The translations under genes were made by a program, and so were the position numbers. The notes below the pieces were generated by a model. The model saw only the letters and a program-made list of their open reading frames with translations. It made no database searches and was not told where the DNA came from. This document shows positions 42,673-56,703 of a stretch of DNA of 64,000 bases, in pieces (position 1 is the stretch's first letter; each line of letters opens with the position of its first letter). Source of the DNA: Halictus rubicundus (lineage: Eukaryota > Arthropoda > Insecta > Hymenoptera > Halictidae); contig NW_027488860.1 of NCBI RefSeq assembly GCF_050948215.1, positions 124,001-188,000 on the forward strand. The letters run 5' to 3'.

Positions 42673-43501
42673 CATCCTATATCCTATCCTATCCGCTAAC
42701 CTATCCTATCCTCTATCCTATCCTCTATCCGATACTATCGTCTACCCTATCCTATCCTCTATAATATCGTATCCTCTATCCTATAATATCATCTACCCTA
42801 TCCTATTCTCTATCCTATCCTATCCTGTATCCTATCCTATCCTCTATCCTATCCAATCCCCTATCCTATCCTCTATCCGATCCTATCCTCTATCCTATCC
42901 TATCCTCTATCCTATAATATCATCTAACCTATTCTATACTCTATCCTATCCTATCCTCTATCCTATCCTATCCTCCATCCTATCCTATCCTCTGTCATAT
43001 TCTATCCTCTATCCTATCCTCTATCCTATCCTATCCTCTATCCTATCCTCTATCCTATCCTATCCTCTATCCTATCCTATCCTCTATCCTATCTTATCCT
43101 CTATCCTATCCAATCCCCTATCCTATGCGCTACCCTATCCTATCCTCTTTCCTATCCTATCCTCTATCGTCTCCAATCTTCTATCCTATCCAATCCCCTA
43201 TCCTATCATCTATCCTATCCAATCCGAAATCCTATCCTCTATCCGATCCTATCCTCTATCTGATCATATCCAATATCCTATCCTATCCTCTATCCTATCC
43301 TCTATCCTATCCTATCCTCTATCCTAACCTATCCTTTATCCTATCCTATCTTCTATCCTATCCAATCCTCTATCCTATAATATCCCCTATCCTATCCAAT
43401 CCTCTATCCTATCCTCTATCCTATCCTCTATCCTATCCTATCCTCTATCCTATCCTCTATCCTATCCTATCCTCTATCCTATCCTATCCTCAATCCTATC
43501 C
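42673..43501. repeat. 829-bp tandem unit, second copy
   Basis: Repeat of the preceding unit. The internal 12-mer count differs slightly near 43,020-43,090. It is followed by CCCATCCTCTATCC rather than CCCATCCTATATCC, marking the end of the duplicated segment. Confidence 0.78.
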
Positions 43502-43695
43502 CATCCTCTATCCTATCCTATCCTCTATAATATCGTATCCTCTATCCTATAATATCATCTAACCTATTCTATACTCTATCCTATCCCATCCTCTATCCTA
43601 TCCTATCCTCTATCCTATCCTATCCTCAATCCTATCCTATCCTCCATCCTATCCTATCCTCTATCCTATTCTATACTCTATCCTATCCTATACGC

Positions 43696-43707
43696 TATCC
43701 TAGGATA
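43696..43707. repeat. Perfect palindrome in satellite
   Basis: Second occurrence of TATCCTAGGATA in the context TACGCTATCCTAGGATATCC, immediately left of a long pure 12-mer tract. Confidence 0.9.
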
Positions 43708-43760
43708 TCCTCTATCCTATTTTATTCTCTATCCTATCCTCTATCCTATCCTCTAACCTA

Positions 43761-44400
43761 TCCTCTATCCTATCCTATCCTCTATCCTATCCTATCCTCT
43801 ATCCTATCCTATCCTCTATCCTATCCTATCCTCTATCCTATCCTATCCTCTATCCTATCCTATCCTCTATCCTATCCTATCCTCTATCCTATCCTATCCT
43901 CTATCCTATCCTATCCTCTATCCTATCCTATCCTCTATCCTATCCTAACCTCTATCCTATCCTATCCTCTATCCTATCCTATCCTCTATCCTATCCTATC
44001 CTCTATCCTATCCTATCCTCTATCCTATCCTATCCTCTATCCTATCCTATCCTCTATCCTATCCTATCCTCTATCCTATCCTATCCTATCCTCTATCCTA
44101 TCCTATCCTCTATCCTATCCTATCCTCTATCCTATCCTATCCTCTATCCTATCCTATCCTCTATCCTATCCTATCCTCTATCCTATCCTACCCTCTATCC
44201 TATCCTATCCTCTATCCTATCCTATCCTCTATCCTATCCTATCCTCTATCCTATCCTATCCTCTATCCTATCCTATCCTCTATCCTATCCTATCCTCTAT
44301 CCTATCCTATCCTCTATCCTATCCTATCCTCTATCCTGTCCTATCCTCTATCCTATCCTATCCTCTATCCTATCCTATCCTCTATCCTATCCCATCCTCT
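43761..44400. repeat. Nearly pure 12-mer tract
   Basis: About 640 bp of almost uninterrupted 12-bp monomers with only a few variants (AACC at 43,946, one extra pentamer near 44,088, ACCC near 44,190, TGTCC near 44,337). The matching tract in copy 2 (about 54,572-55,450) is 243 bp longer, so its length is unstable. Confidence 0.85.
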
Positions 44401-45306
44401 ATCCTATCCTATCCTATCCTCTACCCTATCCTATCCTCTATCCTATACTATCCTGTATCCTATTCTATACTCTATCCTATCCTATCCTCTATCCTATCCT
44501 ATCCTCTATCCTATCCTATCCTCTATCCTATCCTATCCTCTATCCTCTATCCTATCCTATCCTCTATCCTATCCTATCCTCTATCCTATCCTCTACCCTA
44601 TCCTATCCTCTATCCTATCCTATCCTATATCCTATCCTATCCTCAATCCTACCCTATCCTCTATCCTATCATATTCTCTATAATATCCTCTATCCTATCC
44701 TATCCTCTATCCTATCATATTCTCTATAATATCCTCTATCCTATCCTATCCTCTATCCTATCCTCTATCCGATCCTATCCTCTATCCTATCCTATCCTCT
44801 ATCCTATAATATCATCTAACCTATTCTATAATCTATCCTATCCTATCCTCTATCCTATCCTATCCTCCATCCTATCCTATCCTCTATCATATTCTATCCT
44901 CTATCCTATCCTCTATCCTATCCTATCCTCTATCCTAACCTATCCTTTATCCTATCCTATCTTCTATCCTATCCAATCCTCTATCCTATAATATCCCCTA
45001 TCCTATCCAATCCTCTATCCTATCCTCTATCCTATCCTCTATCCTATCCTATCCTCTATCCTATCCTCTATCCTATCCTATCCTCTATCCTACCCTATCC
45101 TCAATCCTATCCCATCCTCTATCCTATCCTATCCTCTATAATATCGTATCCTCTATCCTATAATATCATCTAACCTATTCTATACTCTATCCTATCCCAT
45201 CCTCTATCCTATCCTATCCTCTATCCTATCCTATCCTCAATCCTATCCTATCCTCCATCCTATCCTCTCCTCTATCCTATTCTATACTCTATCCTATCCT
45301 ATACGC

Positions 45307-45318
45307 TATCCTAGGATA
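45307..45318. repeat. Perfect palindrome in satellite
   Basis: Third occurrence of TATCCTAGGATA, again followed by a TATTTTATTCTC variant and then a pure 12-mer tract. Confidence 0.9.
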
Positions 45319-48300
45319 TCCTCTATCCTATTTTATTCTCTATCCTATCCTCTATCCTATCCTCTAACCTATCCTCTATCCTATCCTATCCTCTATCCTA
45401 TCCTATCCTCTATCCTATCCTATCCTCTATCCTATCCTATCCTCTATCCTATCCTATCCTCTATCCTATCCTATCCTCTATCCTATCCTATCCTCTATCC
45501 TATCCTATCCTCTATCCTATCCTATCCTCTATCCTATCCTATCCTCTATCCTATCCTATCCTCTATCCTATCCTATCCTCTATCCTATCCTATCCTCTAT
45601 CCTATCCTATCCTCTATCCTATCCTATCCTCTATCCTATCCTATCCTCTATCCTATCCTATCCTCTATCCTATCCTATCCTCTATCCTGTCCTATCCTCT
45701 ATCCTATCCTATCCTCTATCCTATCCTATCCTCTATCCTATCCCATCCTCTATCCTATCCTATCCTATCCTCTACCCTATCCTATCCTCTATTCTATACT
45801 ATCCTGTATCCTATTCTATACTCTATCCTATCCTATCCTCTATCCTATCCTATCCTCTATCCTATCCTATCCTCTATCCTATCCTATCCTCTATCCTATC
45901 CTATCCTCTATCCTATCCTCTATCCGATACTATCGTCTACCCTATCCTATCCTCTATAATATCGTATCCTCTATCCTATAATATCATCTACCCTATCCTA
46001 TTCTCTATCCTATCCTATCCTCTATCCTATCCTATCCTCTATCCTATCCAATCCCCTATCCTATCCTCTATCCGATCCTATCCTCTATCCTATCCTATCC
46101 TCTATCCTATAATATCATCTAACCTATTCTATACTCTATCCTATCCTATCCTCTATCCTATCCTATCCTCCATCCTATCCTATCCTCTATCATATTCTAT
46201 CCTCTATCCTATCCAATCCCCTGTCCTATCCTCTATTCTGTCCTATTCTCTATCCTATCCTATCCTCTATCCTATCCTATCCTCTATCCTATCCTCTATC
46301 CTATCCTATCCTGTATCCTATCCTATCCTCTATCCTATCTTATCCTCTATCCTATCCAATCCCCTATCCTATGCTCTACCCTATCCTATCCTCTATCCTA
46401 TCCTATCCTCTATCGTCTCCAATCTTCTATCCTATCCAATCCCCTATCCTATCATCTATCCTATCCAATCCGAAATCCTATCCTCTATCCGATCCTATCC
46501 TCTATCTGATCATATCCAATATCCTATCCTATCCTCTATCCTATCCTCTATCCTATCCTATCCTCTATCCTAACCTATCCTTTATCCTATCCTATCTTCT
46601 ATCCTATCCTATCCTCTATCCTATAATATCCCCTATCCTATCCAATCCTCTATCCTATCCTCTATCCTATCCTGTCCTCTATCCTATCCTATCCTGTATC
46701 CTATCCTATCCTCTATCCTATCCTATCCTCTATCCTATCCTATCCTCTATCCTATCCTATCCTATCCTCTATCCTATCCTATCCTATCCTCTATCCTATC
46801 CTATCCTCTATCCTATCCTATCCTCTATCCTATCCTAACCTCTATCCTATCCAATCCCCTATCCTATCCTCTATCCGATCCTATCATCTATCCTATCCTA
46901 TCCTCCATAATATCGTATCCTCTATCCTATCCTATCCGCTATCCTATCCTATCCTCTATCGTATCCTATCCTCTATCCTATCCTATCCTATGGCCTATAC
47001 TCTATCTTATCCTATCCTCTATCCTATCCGATCCTCTATCCTGTCCTATCCTCTATCGTCCCCTATCCTCTATGCGATCCTATCCTCTATCCTATCCTAA
47101 CCTCTATCCTATCCAATCCTATATCCTATCCTATCCGCTAACCTATCCTATCCTCTATCCTATCCTCTATCCGATACTATCGTCTACCCTATCCTATCCT
47201 CTATAATATCGTATCCTCTATCCTATAATATCATCTACCCTATCCTATTCTCTATCCTATCCTATCCTCTATCCTATCCTATCCTCTATCCTATCCAATC
47301 CCCTATCCTATCCTCTATCCGATCCTATCCTCTATCCTATCCTATCCTCTATCCTATAATATCATCTAACCTATTCTATACTCTATCCTATCCTATCCTC
47401 TATCCTATCCTATCCTCCATCCTATCCTATCCTCTATCATATTCTATCCTCTATCCTATCCAATCCCCTGTCCTATCCTCTATTCTGTCCTATTCTCTAT
47501 CCTATCCTATCCTCTATCCTATCCAATCCCCTATCCTATGCTCTACCCTATCCTATCCTCTATCCTATCCTATCCTCTATCGTCTCCAATCTTCTATCCT
47601 ATCCAATCCCCTATCCTATCATCTATCCTATCCAATCCGAAATCCTATCCTCCATCCTATCCTATCCTATATCCTATCCTATCCTCAATCCTATCCTATC
47701 CTCTATCCTATCATATTCTCTATAATATCCTCTATCCTATCCTATCCTCTATCCTATCATATTCTCTATAATATCCTCTATCCTATCCTATCCTCTATCC
47801 TATCCTATCCAATCCTCTATCTTATCCGATCCTCTATCCTAACCTAGCCTCTATAATATCGTATCCTCTATCATATCCTATCCTCTTTCCTATAATATCT
47901 TCTATCATATCCTATTCTCTATCCTATCCTATCCTATCAACAATCCTATCCAATCCCCTATCCTATCCAATCATATATCCTATCCTATCCTCTATCGTCT
48001 CCTATCCGCTATGCGATCCTATCCTCTATCCTATAATATCCTCTATCCTATCCTATCCTCTATCCTGACTTATCCTCCATCCTATCCTATCCTCTATAAT
48101 ATCGTATCCTCTATCATATCCTATCCTCTTTCCTATAATATCATCTATCATATCCTATTCCCTATCCTATCCTATCCGCTACCCTATCCTATCCTCTATC
48201 CTATCCTATCCTTTATCCTGTCCTATCCTCTATCGTCTCCTATCCTCTATGCGATCCTATCCTCTATCCTATCCTAACCTCTATCCTATCCAATCCTATA

Positions 48301-51300
48301 TCCTATCCTATCCGCTATCCCATCCTATCCTCTATCCTATAATATCCTCTATCCTATCCTATTCTCATTCCTATCCTATCATCTATCCTATCCTATCCTC
48401 TATCCTATTCTATACTCTACCCTATCCTATCCGCTATTCTATCCTATCCTCTATCCTATCCTATCTTCTATCCTATCCAATCCCCTATCGTCTCCTATCC
48501 TCTATGCGATCCTATCCTCTATCCTATCCTAACCTCTATCCTATCCAATCCTATATCCTATCCTATCCGCTAACCTATCCTATCCTCTATCCTATCCAAT
48601 CCCCTATCCTAACCTCTATCCAATACTATCCTCTATCCTATCCTATCCTCTATCGTCTCCTATCCGCTATGCGATCCTATCCTCTATCCTATCCTAACCT
48701 CTATCCTATCCAATCCCCTATCCTATCCTCTATCCGATCCTATCATCCATCCTATCCTATCCTCTATAATATCGTATCCTCTATCCTATAATATCATCTA
48801 CCCTATCCTATTCTCTATCCTATCCTATCCTCTATCCTATCCTATCCTCATTCCTATCCTATCCTCTATCATATCCTATCCTCTATCCTATCCTATCCTC
48901 TATCCTATCCTATCCTCTATCGTCTCCTATCCGCTATGCGATCCTATCCTCTATCCTATCCTAACCTCTATCCTATCCAATCCCCTATCCTATCCTCTAT
49001 CCGATCCTATCATCTATCCTATCCTATCCTCCATAATATCGTATCCTCTATCATATCCTATCCTCTTTCCTATAATATCATCTATCATATCCTATTCTCT
49101 ATCCTATCCTATCCTATCAACAATCCTATCCAATCCCCTATCCTATCCAATCCTATATCCTATCCTATCCGTTATCCCATCCTATCCTCTATCCTATAAT
49201 ATCCTCTATCCTATCCTATCCTCTATCCTGACTTATCCTCCATCCTATCCTATCCTCTATAATATCGTATCCTCTATCATATCCTATCCTCTTTCCTATA
49301 ATATCATCTATCATATCCTATTCTCTATCCTATCCTATCCGCTACTCTATCCTATCCTCTATCCTATCCTATCCTCTATCCTGTCCTATCCTCTATCGTC
49401 TCCTATCCTCTATGCGATCCTATCCTCTATCCTATCCTAACCTCTATCCTATCCAATCCTATAACCTATCCTATCCGCTAACCTATCCTATCCTCTATCC
49501 TATCCAATCCCCTATCCTATCCTCTATCCGATACTATCCTCTATTCTATCCTATCCTGTATAATATCGTATCCTCTATCCTATAATATCATCTACCCTAT
49601 CCTATTCTCTATCCTATCCTATCCTCTATCCTATCCTATCCTCATTCCTATCCTATCCTCTATCATATCCTATCCTCTATCCTATCCTATCCTCTATCCT
49701 ATCCTATCCTCTATCGTCTCCTATCCGCTATGCGATCCTATCCTCTATCCTATCCTATCCTCTATCCTATCCAATCCCCTATCCTATGCTCTACCCTATC
49801 CTATCCTCTATCCTATCCTATCCTCTAACGTCTCCAATCTTCTATCCTATCCAATCCCCTATCCAATCCTCAATCCTATCCAATCCGAAATCCTATCCTC
49901 TATCCGATCCTATCCTCTATCTGATCATATCCAATATCCTATCCTATCCTATCCTCTATCGTATCCTATCCTCTATCCTATCCTATCCTATGTCCTATAC
50001 TCTATTGTATCCTATCCTCTATCCTATCCTATCTTCTAACCTATCCTATCCTCTATCCTATCCTATCCTCTATCCTATCCTATCCTCTATCCTATCCTAT
50101 CCTCTATCCTATCCTATCTTCTATCCTATCCTATCCTCTATCCTATCCTATCCTCTATCCTATCCTATCCTCTATCCTATCCTATCCTATCCTCTACCCT
50201 ATCCTATCCTCTATCCTATACTATCCTGTATCCTATTCTATACTCTATCCTATCCTATCCTCTATCCTATCCTATCCTCTATCCTATCCTATCCTCTATC
50301 CTATCCTATCCTCTATCCTATCCTATCCTCTATCCTATCCTATCCTCTATCCTATCCTATCCTCTATCCTATCCTATCCTCTATCCTATCCTATCCTATC
50401 CTCTACCCTATCCTATCCTCTATCCTATCCTATCCTATATCCTATCCTATCCTCAATCCTATCCTATCCTCTATCCTATCATATTCTCTATAATATCCTC
50501 TATCCTATCCTATCCTCTATCCTATCATATTCTCTATAATATCCTCTATCCTATCCTATCCTCTATCCTATCCTATCCAATCCTCTATCTTATCCGATCC
50601 TCTATCCTATCCTTGCCTCTATAATATCGTATCCTCTATCATATCCTATCCTCTTTCCTATAATATCATCTATCATATCCTATTCTCTATCCTATCCTAT
50701 CCTATCAACAATCCTATCCAATCCCCTATCCTATCCAATCATATATCCTATCCTATCCGCTATCCCATCCTATCCTCTATCCTATAATATCCTCTATCCT
50801 ATCCTATCCTCTATCCTGACTTATCCTCCATCCTATCCTATCCTCTATAATATCGTATCCTCTATCATATCCTATCCTCTTTCCTATAATATCATCTATC
50901 ATATCCTATTCTCTATCCTATCCTATCCGCTACCCTATCCTATCCTCTATCCTATCCTATCCTCTATCCTGTCCTATCCTCTATCGTCTCCTATCCTCTA
51001 TGCGATCCTATCCTCTATCCTATCCTAACCTCTATCCTATCCAATCCTATATCCTATCCTATCCGCTATCCCATCCTATCCTCTATCCTATAATATCCTC
51101 TATCCTATCCTATTCTCATTCCTATCCTATCCTCTATCCGATCCTATCCTCTATCCGATCCTATCATCTATCCTATCCTATCCTCCATAATATCGTATCC
51201 TCTATCATATCATATCCTCTTTCCTATAATATCATCTATCATATCCTATTCTCTATCCTATCCTATCCTATCAACAATCCTATCTAATCCCCTATCCTAT

Positions 51301-52654
51301 CCAATCCTATATCCTATCCTATCCGCTATCCCATCCTATCCTCTATCCTATAATATCCTCTATCCTATCCTATCCTCTATCCTGACTTATCCTCCATCCT
51401 ATCCTATCCTCTATAATATCGTATCCTCTATCATATCCTATCCTCTTTCCTATAATATCATCTATCATATCCTATTCTCTATCCTATCCTATCCGCTACC
51501 CTATCCTATCCTCTATCCTATCCTATCCTCTATCCTGTCCTATCCTCTATCGTCTCCTATCCTCTATGCGATCCTATCCTCTATCCTATCCTAACCTCTA
51601 TCCTATCCAATCCTATATCCTATCCTATCCGCTAACCTATCCTATCCTCTATCCTATCCAATCCCCTATCCTATCCTCTATCCTATCCTATCCTCTATCC
51701 TGTCCTATCCTCTATCGTCTCCTATCCTCTATGCGATCCTATCCTCTATCCTATCCTATCCTCTATCCTATCCAATCCCCTATCCTATGCTCTACCCTAT
51801 CCTATCCTCTATCCTATCCTATCCTCTATCCTATCCTATCCTATCCTCTATCCTATCCTATCCTCTATCCTATCCTATCCTCTATCCTATCCTATCCTCT
51901 ATCCTATCCTATCCTCTATCCTATCCTATCCTCTATCGTATCCTATCCTCTATCCTATCCTATCCTCTATCCTATACTATCTTCTATCTTATCCTATCCT
52001 CCATGCTATCCTAACCTCTATCATATTCTATCCTCTATCGTATCCAATCCCCTATCCTATCCTCTATCCGATCCTATCATCTATCCTATCCTATCCTCCA
52101 TAATATCGTATCCTCTATCCTATCCTATCCGCTATCCTATCCTATCCTCTATCCTATAATATCCCCTATCCTATCCAATCCTCTATCCTATCCTCTATCC
52201 TATCCTATCCTCTATCCTATCCTGTCCTCAATCCTATCCTATCCTCTATCGTATCCTATCCTCTATCCTATCCTCTATCCTATCCTATCCTCAATCCTAT
52301 CCTATCCTCTATACTATCATATCCTCTATCCTATTCTATACTCTATCCTACCCTATCCGCTACCCTATCCTATCCTCTATCCTATCCTATCCTCTATCCT
52401 GTCCTATCCTCTATCGTCTCCTATCCTCTATGCGATCATATCCTCTATCCTATCCTAACCTCTATCCTATCCAATCCTATATCCTATCCTATCCGCTAAC
52501 CTATCCTATCCTCTATCCTATCCTATCCTATGTCCTATACTCTATCGTATCCTATCCTCTATCCTATCCTATCCTCTATCCTGTCCTATCCTCTATCGTC
52601 CCCTATCCTCTATGCGATCCTATCCTCTATCCTATCCTAACCTCTATCCTATCC

Positions 52655-53483
52655 AATCCTATATCCTATCCTATCCGCTAACCTATCCTATCCTCTATCC
52701 TATCCTCTATCCGATACTATCGTCTACCCTATCCTATCCTCTATAATATCGTATCCTCTATCCTATAATATCATCTACCCTATCCTATTCTCTATCCTAT
52801 CCTATCCTGTATCCTATCCTATCCTCTATCCTATCCAATCCCCTATCCTATCCTCTATCCGATCCTATCCTCTATCCTATCCTATCCTCTATCCTATAAT
52901 ATCATCTAACCTATTCTATACTCTATCCTATCCTATCCTCTATCCTATCCTATCCTCCATCCTATCCTATCCTCTGTCATATTCTATCCTCTATCCTATC
53001 CTCTATCCTATCCTATCCTCTATCCTATCCTCTATCCTATCCTATCCTCTATCCTATCCTATCCTCTATCCTATCTTATCCTCTATCCTATCCAATCCCC
53101 TATCCTATGCGCTACCCTATCCTATCCTCTTTCCTATCCTATCCTCTATCGTCTCCAATCTTCTATCCTATCCAATCCCCTATCCTATCATCTATCCTAT
53201 CCAATCCGAAATCCTATCCTCTATCCGATCCTATCCTCTATCTGATCATATCCAATATCCTATCCTATCCTCTATCCTATCCTCTATCCTATCCTATCCT
53301 CTATCCTAACCTATCCTTTATCCTATCCTATCTTCTATCCTATCCAATCCTCTATCCTATAATATCCCCTATCCTATCCAATCCTCTATCCTATCCTCTA
53401 TCCTATCCTCTATCCTATCCTATCCTCTATCCTATCCTCTATCCTATCCTATCCTCTATCCTATCCTATCCTCAATCCTATCC
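52655..53483. repeat. 829-bp tandem unit, first copy (in copy 2)
   Basis: Counterpart of 41,844-42,672 at offset 10,811 bp. The CTATGCGCTACCC marker lies at 53,108 and recurs at 53,937, again 829 bp apart. Confidence 0.8.
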
Positions 53484-54312
53484 CATCCTATATCCTATCC
53501 TATCCGCTAACCTATCCTATCCTCTATCCTATCCTCTATCCGATACTATCGTCTACCCTATCCTATCCTCTATAATATCGTATCCTCTATCCTATAATAT
53601 CATCTACCCTATCCTATTCTCTATCCTATCCTATCCTGTATCCTATCCTATCCTCTATCCTATCCAATCCCCTATCCTATCCTCTATCCGATCCTATCCT
53701 CTATCCTATCCTATCCTCTATCCTATAATATCATCTAACCTATTCTATACTCTATCCTATCCTATCCTCTATCCTATCCTATCCTCCATCCTATCCTATC
53801 CTCTGTCATATTCTATCCTCTATCCTATCCTCTATCCTATCCTATCCTCTATCCTATCCTCTATCCTATCCTATCCTCTATCCTATCCTATCCTCTATCC
53901 TATCTTATCCTCTATCCTATCCAATCCCCTATCCTATGCGCTACCCTATCCTATCCTCTTTCCTATCCTATCCTCTATCGTCTCCAATCTTCTATCCTAT
54001 CCAATCCCCTATCCTATCATCTATCCTATCCAATCCGAAATCCTATCCTCTATCCGATCCTATCCTCTATCTGATCATATCCAATATCCTATCCTATCCT
54101 CTATCCTATCCTCTATCCTATCCTATCCTCTATCCTAACCTATCCTTTATCCTATCCTATCTTCTATCCTATCCAATCCTCTATCCTATAATATCCCCTA
54201 TCCTATCCAATCCTCTATCCTATCCTCTATCCTATCCTCTATCCTATCCTATCCTCTATCCTATCCTCTATCCTATCCTATCCTCTATCCTATCCTATCC
54301 TCAATCCTATCC
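53484..54312. repeat. 829-bp tandem unit, second copy (in copy 2)
   Basis: Counterpart of 42,673-43,501 at offset 10,811 bp, with the same internal differences from its partner. This shows that the 829-bp pair was copied as a block. Confidence 0.78.
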
Positions 54313-54506
54313 CATCCTCTATCCTATCCTATCCTCTATAATATCGTATCCTCTATCCTATAATATCATCTAACCTATTCTATACTCTATCCTATCCCAT
54401 CCTCTATCCTATCCTATCCTCTATCCTATCCTATCCTCAATCCTATCCTATCCTCCATCCTATCCTATCCTCTATCCTATTCTATACTCTATCCTATCCT
54501 ATACGC

Positions 54507-54518
54507 TATCCTAGGATA
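54507..54518. repeat. Perfect palindrome in satellite
   Basis: Fourth occurrence of TATCCTAGGATA, 10,811 bp from the one at 43,696. Confidence 0.9.
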
Positions 54519-54571
54519 TCCTCTATCCTATTTTATTCTCTATCCTATCCTCTATCCTATCCTCTAACCTA

Positions 54572-55450
54572 TCCTCTATCCTATCCTATCCTCTATCCTA
54601 TCCTATCCTCTATCCTATCCTATCCTCTATCCTATCCTATCCTCTATCCTATCCTATCCTCTATCCTATCCTATCCTCTATCCTATCCTATCCTCTATCC
54701 TATCCTATCCTCTATCCTATCCTATCCTCTATCCTATCCTATCCTCTATCCTATCCTATCCTCTATCCTATCCTAACCTCTATCCTATCCTATCCTCTAT
54801 CCTATCCTATCCTCTATCCTATCCTATCCTCTATCCTATCCTATCCTCTATCCTATCCTATCCTCTATCCTATCCTATCCTCTATCCTATCCTATCCTCT
54901 ATCCTATCCTATCCTATCCTCTATCCTATCCTATCCTCTATCCTATCCTATCCTCTACCCTATCCTATCCTCTATCCTATCCTATCCTCTATCCTATCCT
55001 ATCCTCTATCCTATCCTACCCTCTATCCTATCCTATCCTCTATCCTATCCTATCCTCTATCCTATCCTATCCTCTATCCTATCCTATCCTCTATCCTATC
55101 CTATCCTCTATCCTATCCTATCCTCTATCCTATCCTATCCTATCCTCTATCCTATCCTATCCTCTATCCTATCCTATCCTCTATCCTATCCTATCCTCTA
55201 TCCTATCCTATCCTCTATCCTATCCTATCCTCTATCCTATCCTACCCTCTATCCTATCCTATCCTCTATCCTATCCTATCCTCTATCCTATCCTATCCTC
55301 TATCCTATCCTATCCTCTATCCTATCCTATCCTCTATCCTATCCTATCCTCTATCCTATCCTATCCTCTATCCTATCCTATCCTCTATCCTGTCCTATCC
55401 TCTATCCTATCCTATCCTCTATCCTATCCTATCCTCTATCCTATCCCATC
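54572..55450. repeat. Nearly pure 12-mer tract
   Basis: Nearly 0.9 kb of 12-bp monomers with rare variants (AACC near 54,775, ACCC near 54,957, 55,018 and 55,245, extra pentamers near 54,915 and 55,140). It matches 43,761-44,400 but is 243 bp longer. Confidence 0.85.
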
Positions 55451-56641
55451 CTCTATCCTATCCTATCCTATCCTCTACCCTATCCTATCCTCTATCCTAT
55501 ACTATCCTGTATCCTATTCTATACTCTATCCTATCCTATCCTCTATCCTATCCTATCCTCTATCCTATCCTATCCTCTATCCTATCCTATCCTCTATCCT
55601 CTATCCTATCCTATCCTCTATCCTATCCTATCCTCTATCCTATCCTCTACCCTATCCTATCCTCTATCCTATCCTATCCTATATCCTATCCTATCCTCAA
55701 TCCTACCCTATCCTCTATCCTATCATATTCTCTATAATATCCTCTATCCTATCCTATCCTCTATCCTATCATATTCTCTATAATATCCTCTATCCTATCC
55801 TATCCTCTATCCTATCCTCTATCCGATCCTATCCTCTATCCTATCCTATCCTCTATCCTATAATATCATCTAACCTATTCTATACTCTATCCTATCCTAT
55901 CCTCTATCCTATCCTATCCTCCATCCTATCCTATCCTCTATCATATTCTATCCTCTATCCTATCCTCTATCCTATCCTATCCTCTATCCTATGCTCTATC
56001 CTATCCTATCCTCTATCCTATCCTATCCTCTATCCTATCTTATCCTCTATCCTATCCAATCCCCTATCCTATGCGCTACCCTATCCTATCCTCTATCCTA
56101 TCCTATCCTCTATCGTCTCCAATCTTCTATCCTATCCAATCCCCTATCCTATCATCTATCCTATCCAATCCGAAATCCTATCCTCTATCCGATCCTATCC
56201 TCTATCTGATCATATCCAATATCCTATCCTATCCTCTATCCTATCCTCTATCCTATCCTATCCTCTATCCTAACCTATCCTTTATCCTATCCTATCTTCT
56301 ATCCTATCCAATCCTCTATCCTATAATATCCCCTATCCTATCCAATCCTCTATCCTATCCTCTATCCTATCCTCTATCCTATCCTATCCTCTATCCTATC
56401 CTCTATCCTATCCTATCCTCTATCCTATCCTATCCTCAATCCTATCCCATCCTCTATCCTATCCTATCCTCTATAATATCGTATCCTCTATCCTATAATA
56501 TCATCTAACCTATTCTATACTCTATCCTATCCCATCCTCTATCCTATCCTATCCTCTATCCTATCCTATCCTCAATCCTACCCTATCCTCCATCCTATCC
56601 TCTCCTCTATCCTATTCTATACTCTATCCTATCCTATACGC

Positions 56642-56653
56642 TATCCTAGGATA
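56642..56653. repeat. Perfect palindrome in satellite
   Basis: Fifth occurrence of TATCCTAGGATA, counterpart of 45,307 (offset 11,335 bp). Confidence 0.9.
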
Positions 56654-56703
56654 TCCTCTATCCTATTTTATTCTCTATCCTATCCTCTATCCTATCCTCT
56701 AAC

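Larger units (their letters stand above)
34376..45910. repeat. 11.5-kb tandem segmental duplication, copy 1
   Basis: GATACTATCGTC at 34,391 recurs at 45,926 (offset 11,535) and a long ordered string of variants follows in both. The offset then steps through 10,284, 10,527, 10,794, 10,811, 11,054, 11,335 and 11,629 bp as copy-specific indels accumulate. Between indels the copies are near identical: stretches of over 3 kb stay at offset 10,811 with only occasional substitutions (for example CAATCACC near 40,962 against CAATCCCC in copy 2). Copy 1 holds two full 1.25-kb units at its start (GATACTATCG at 34,391, 35,639 and 36,889), where copy 2 holds one. Confidence 0.85.
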
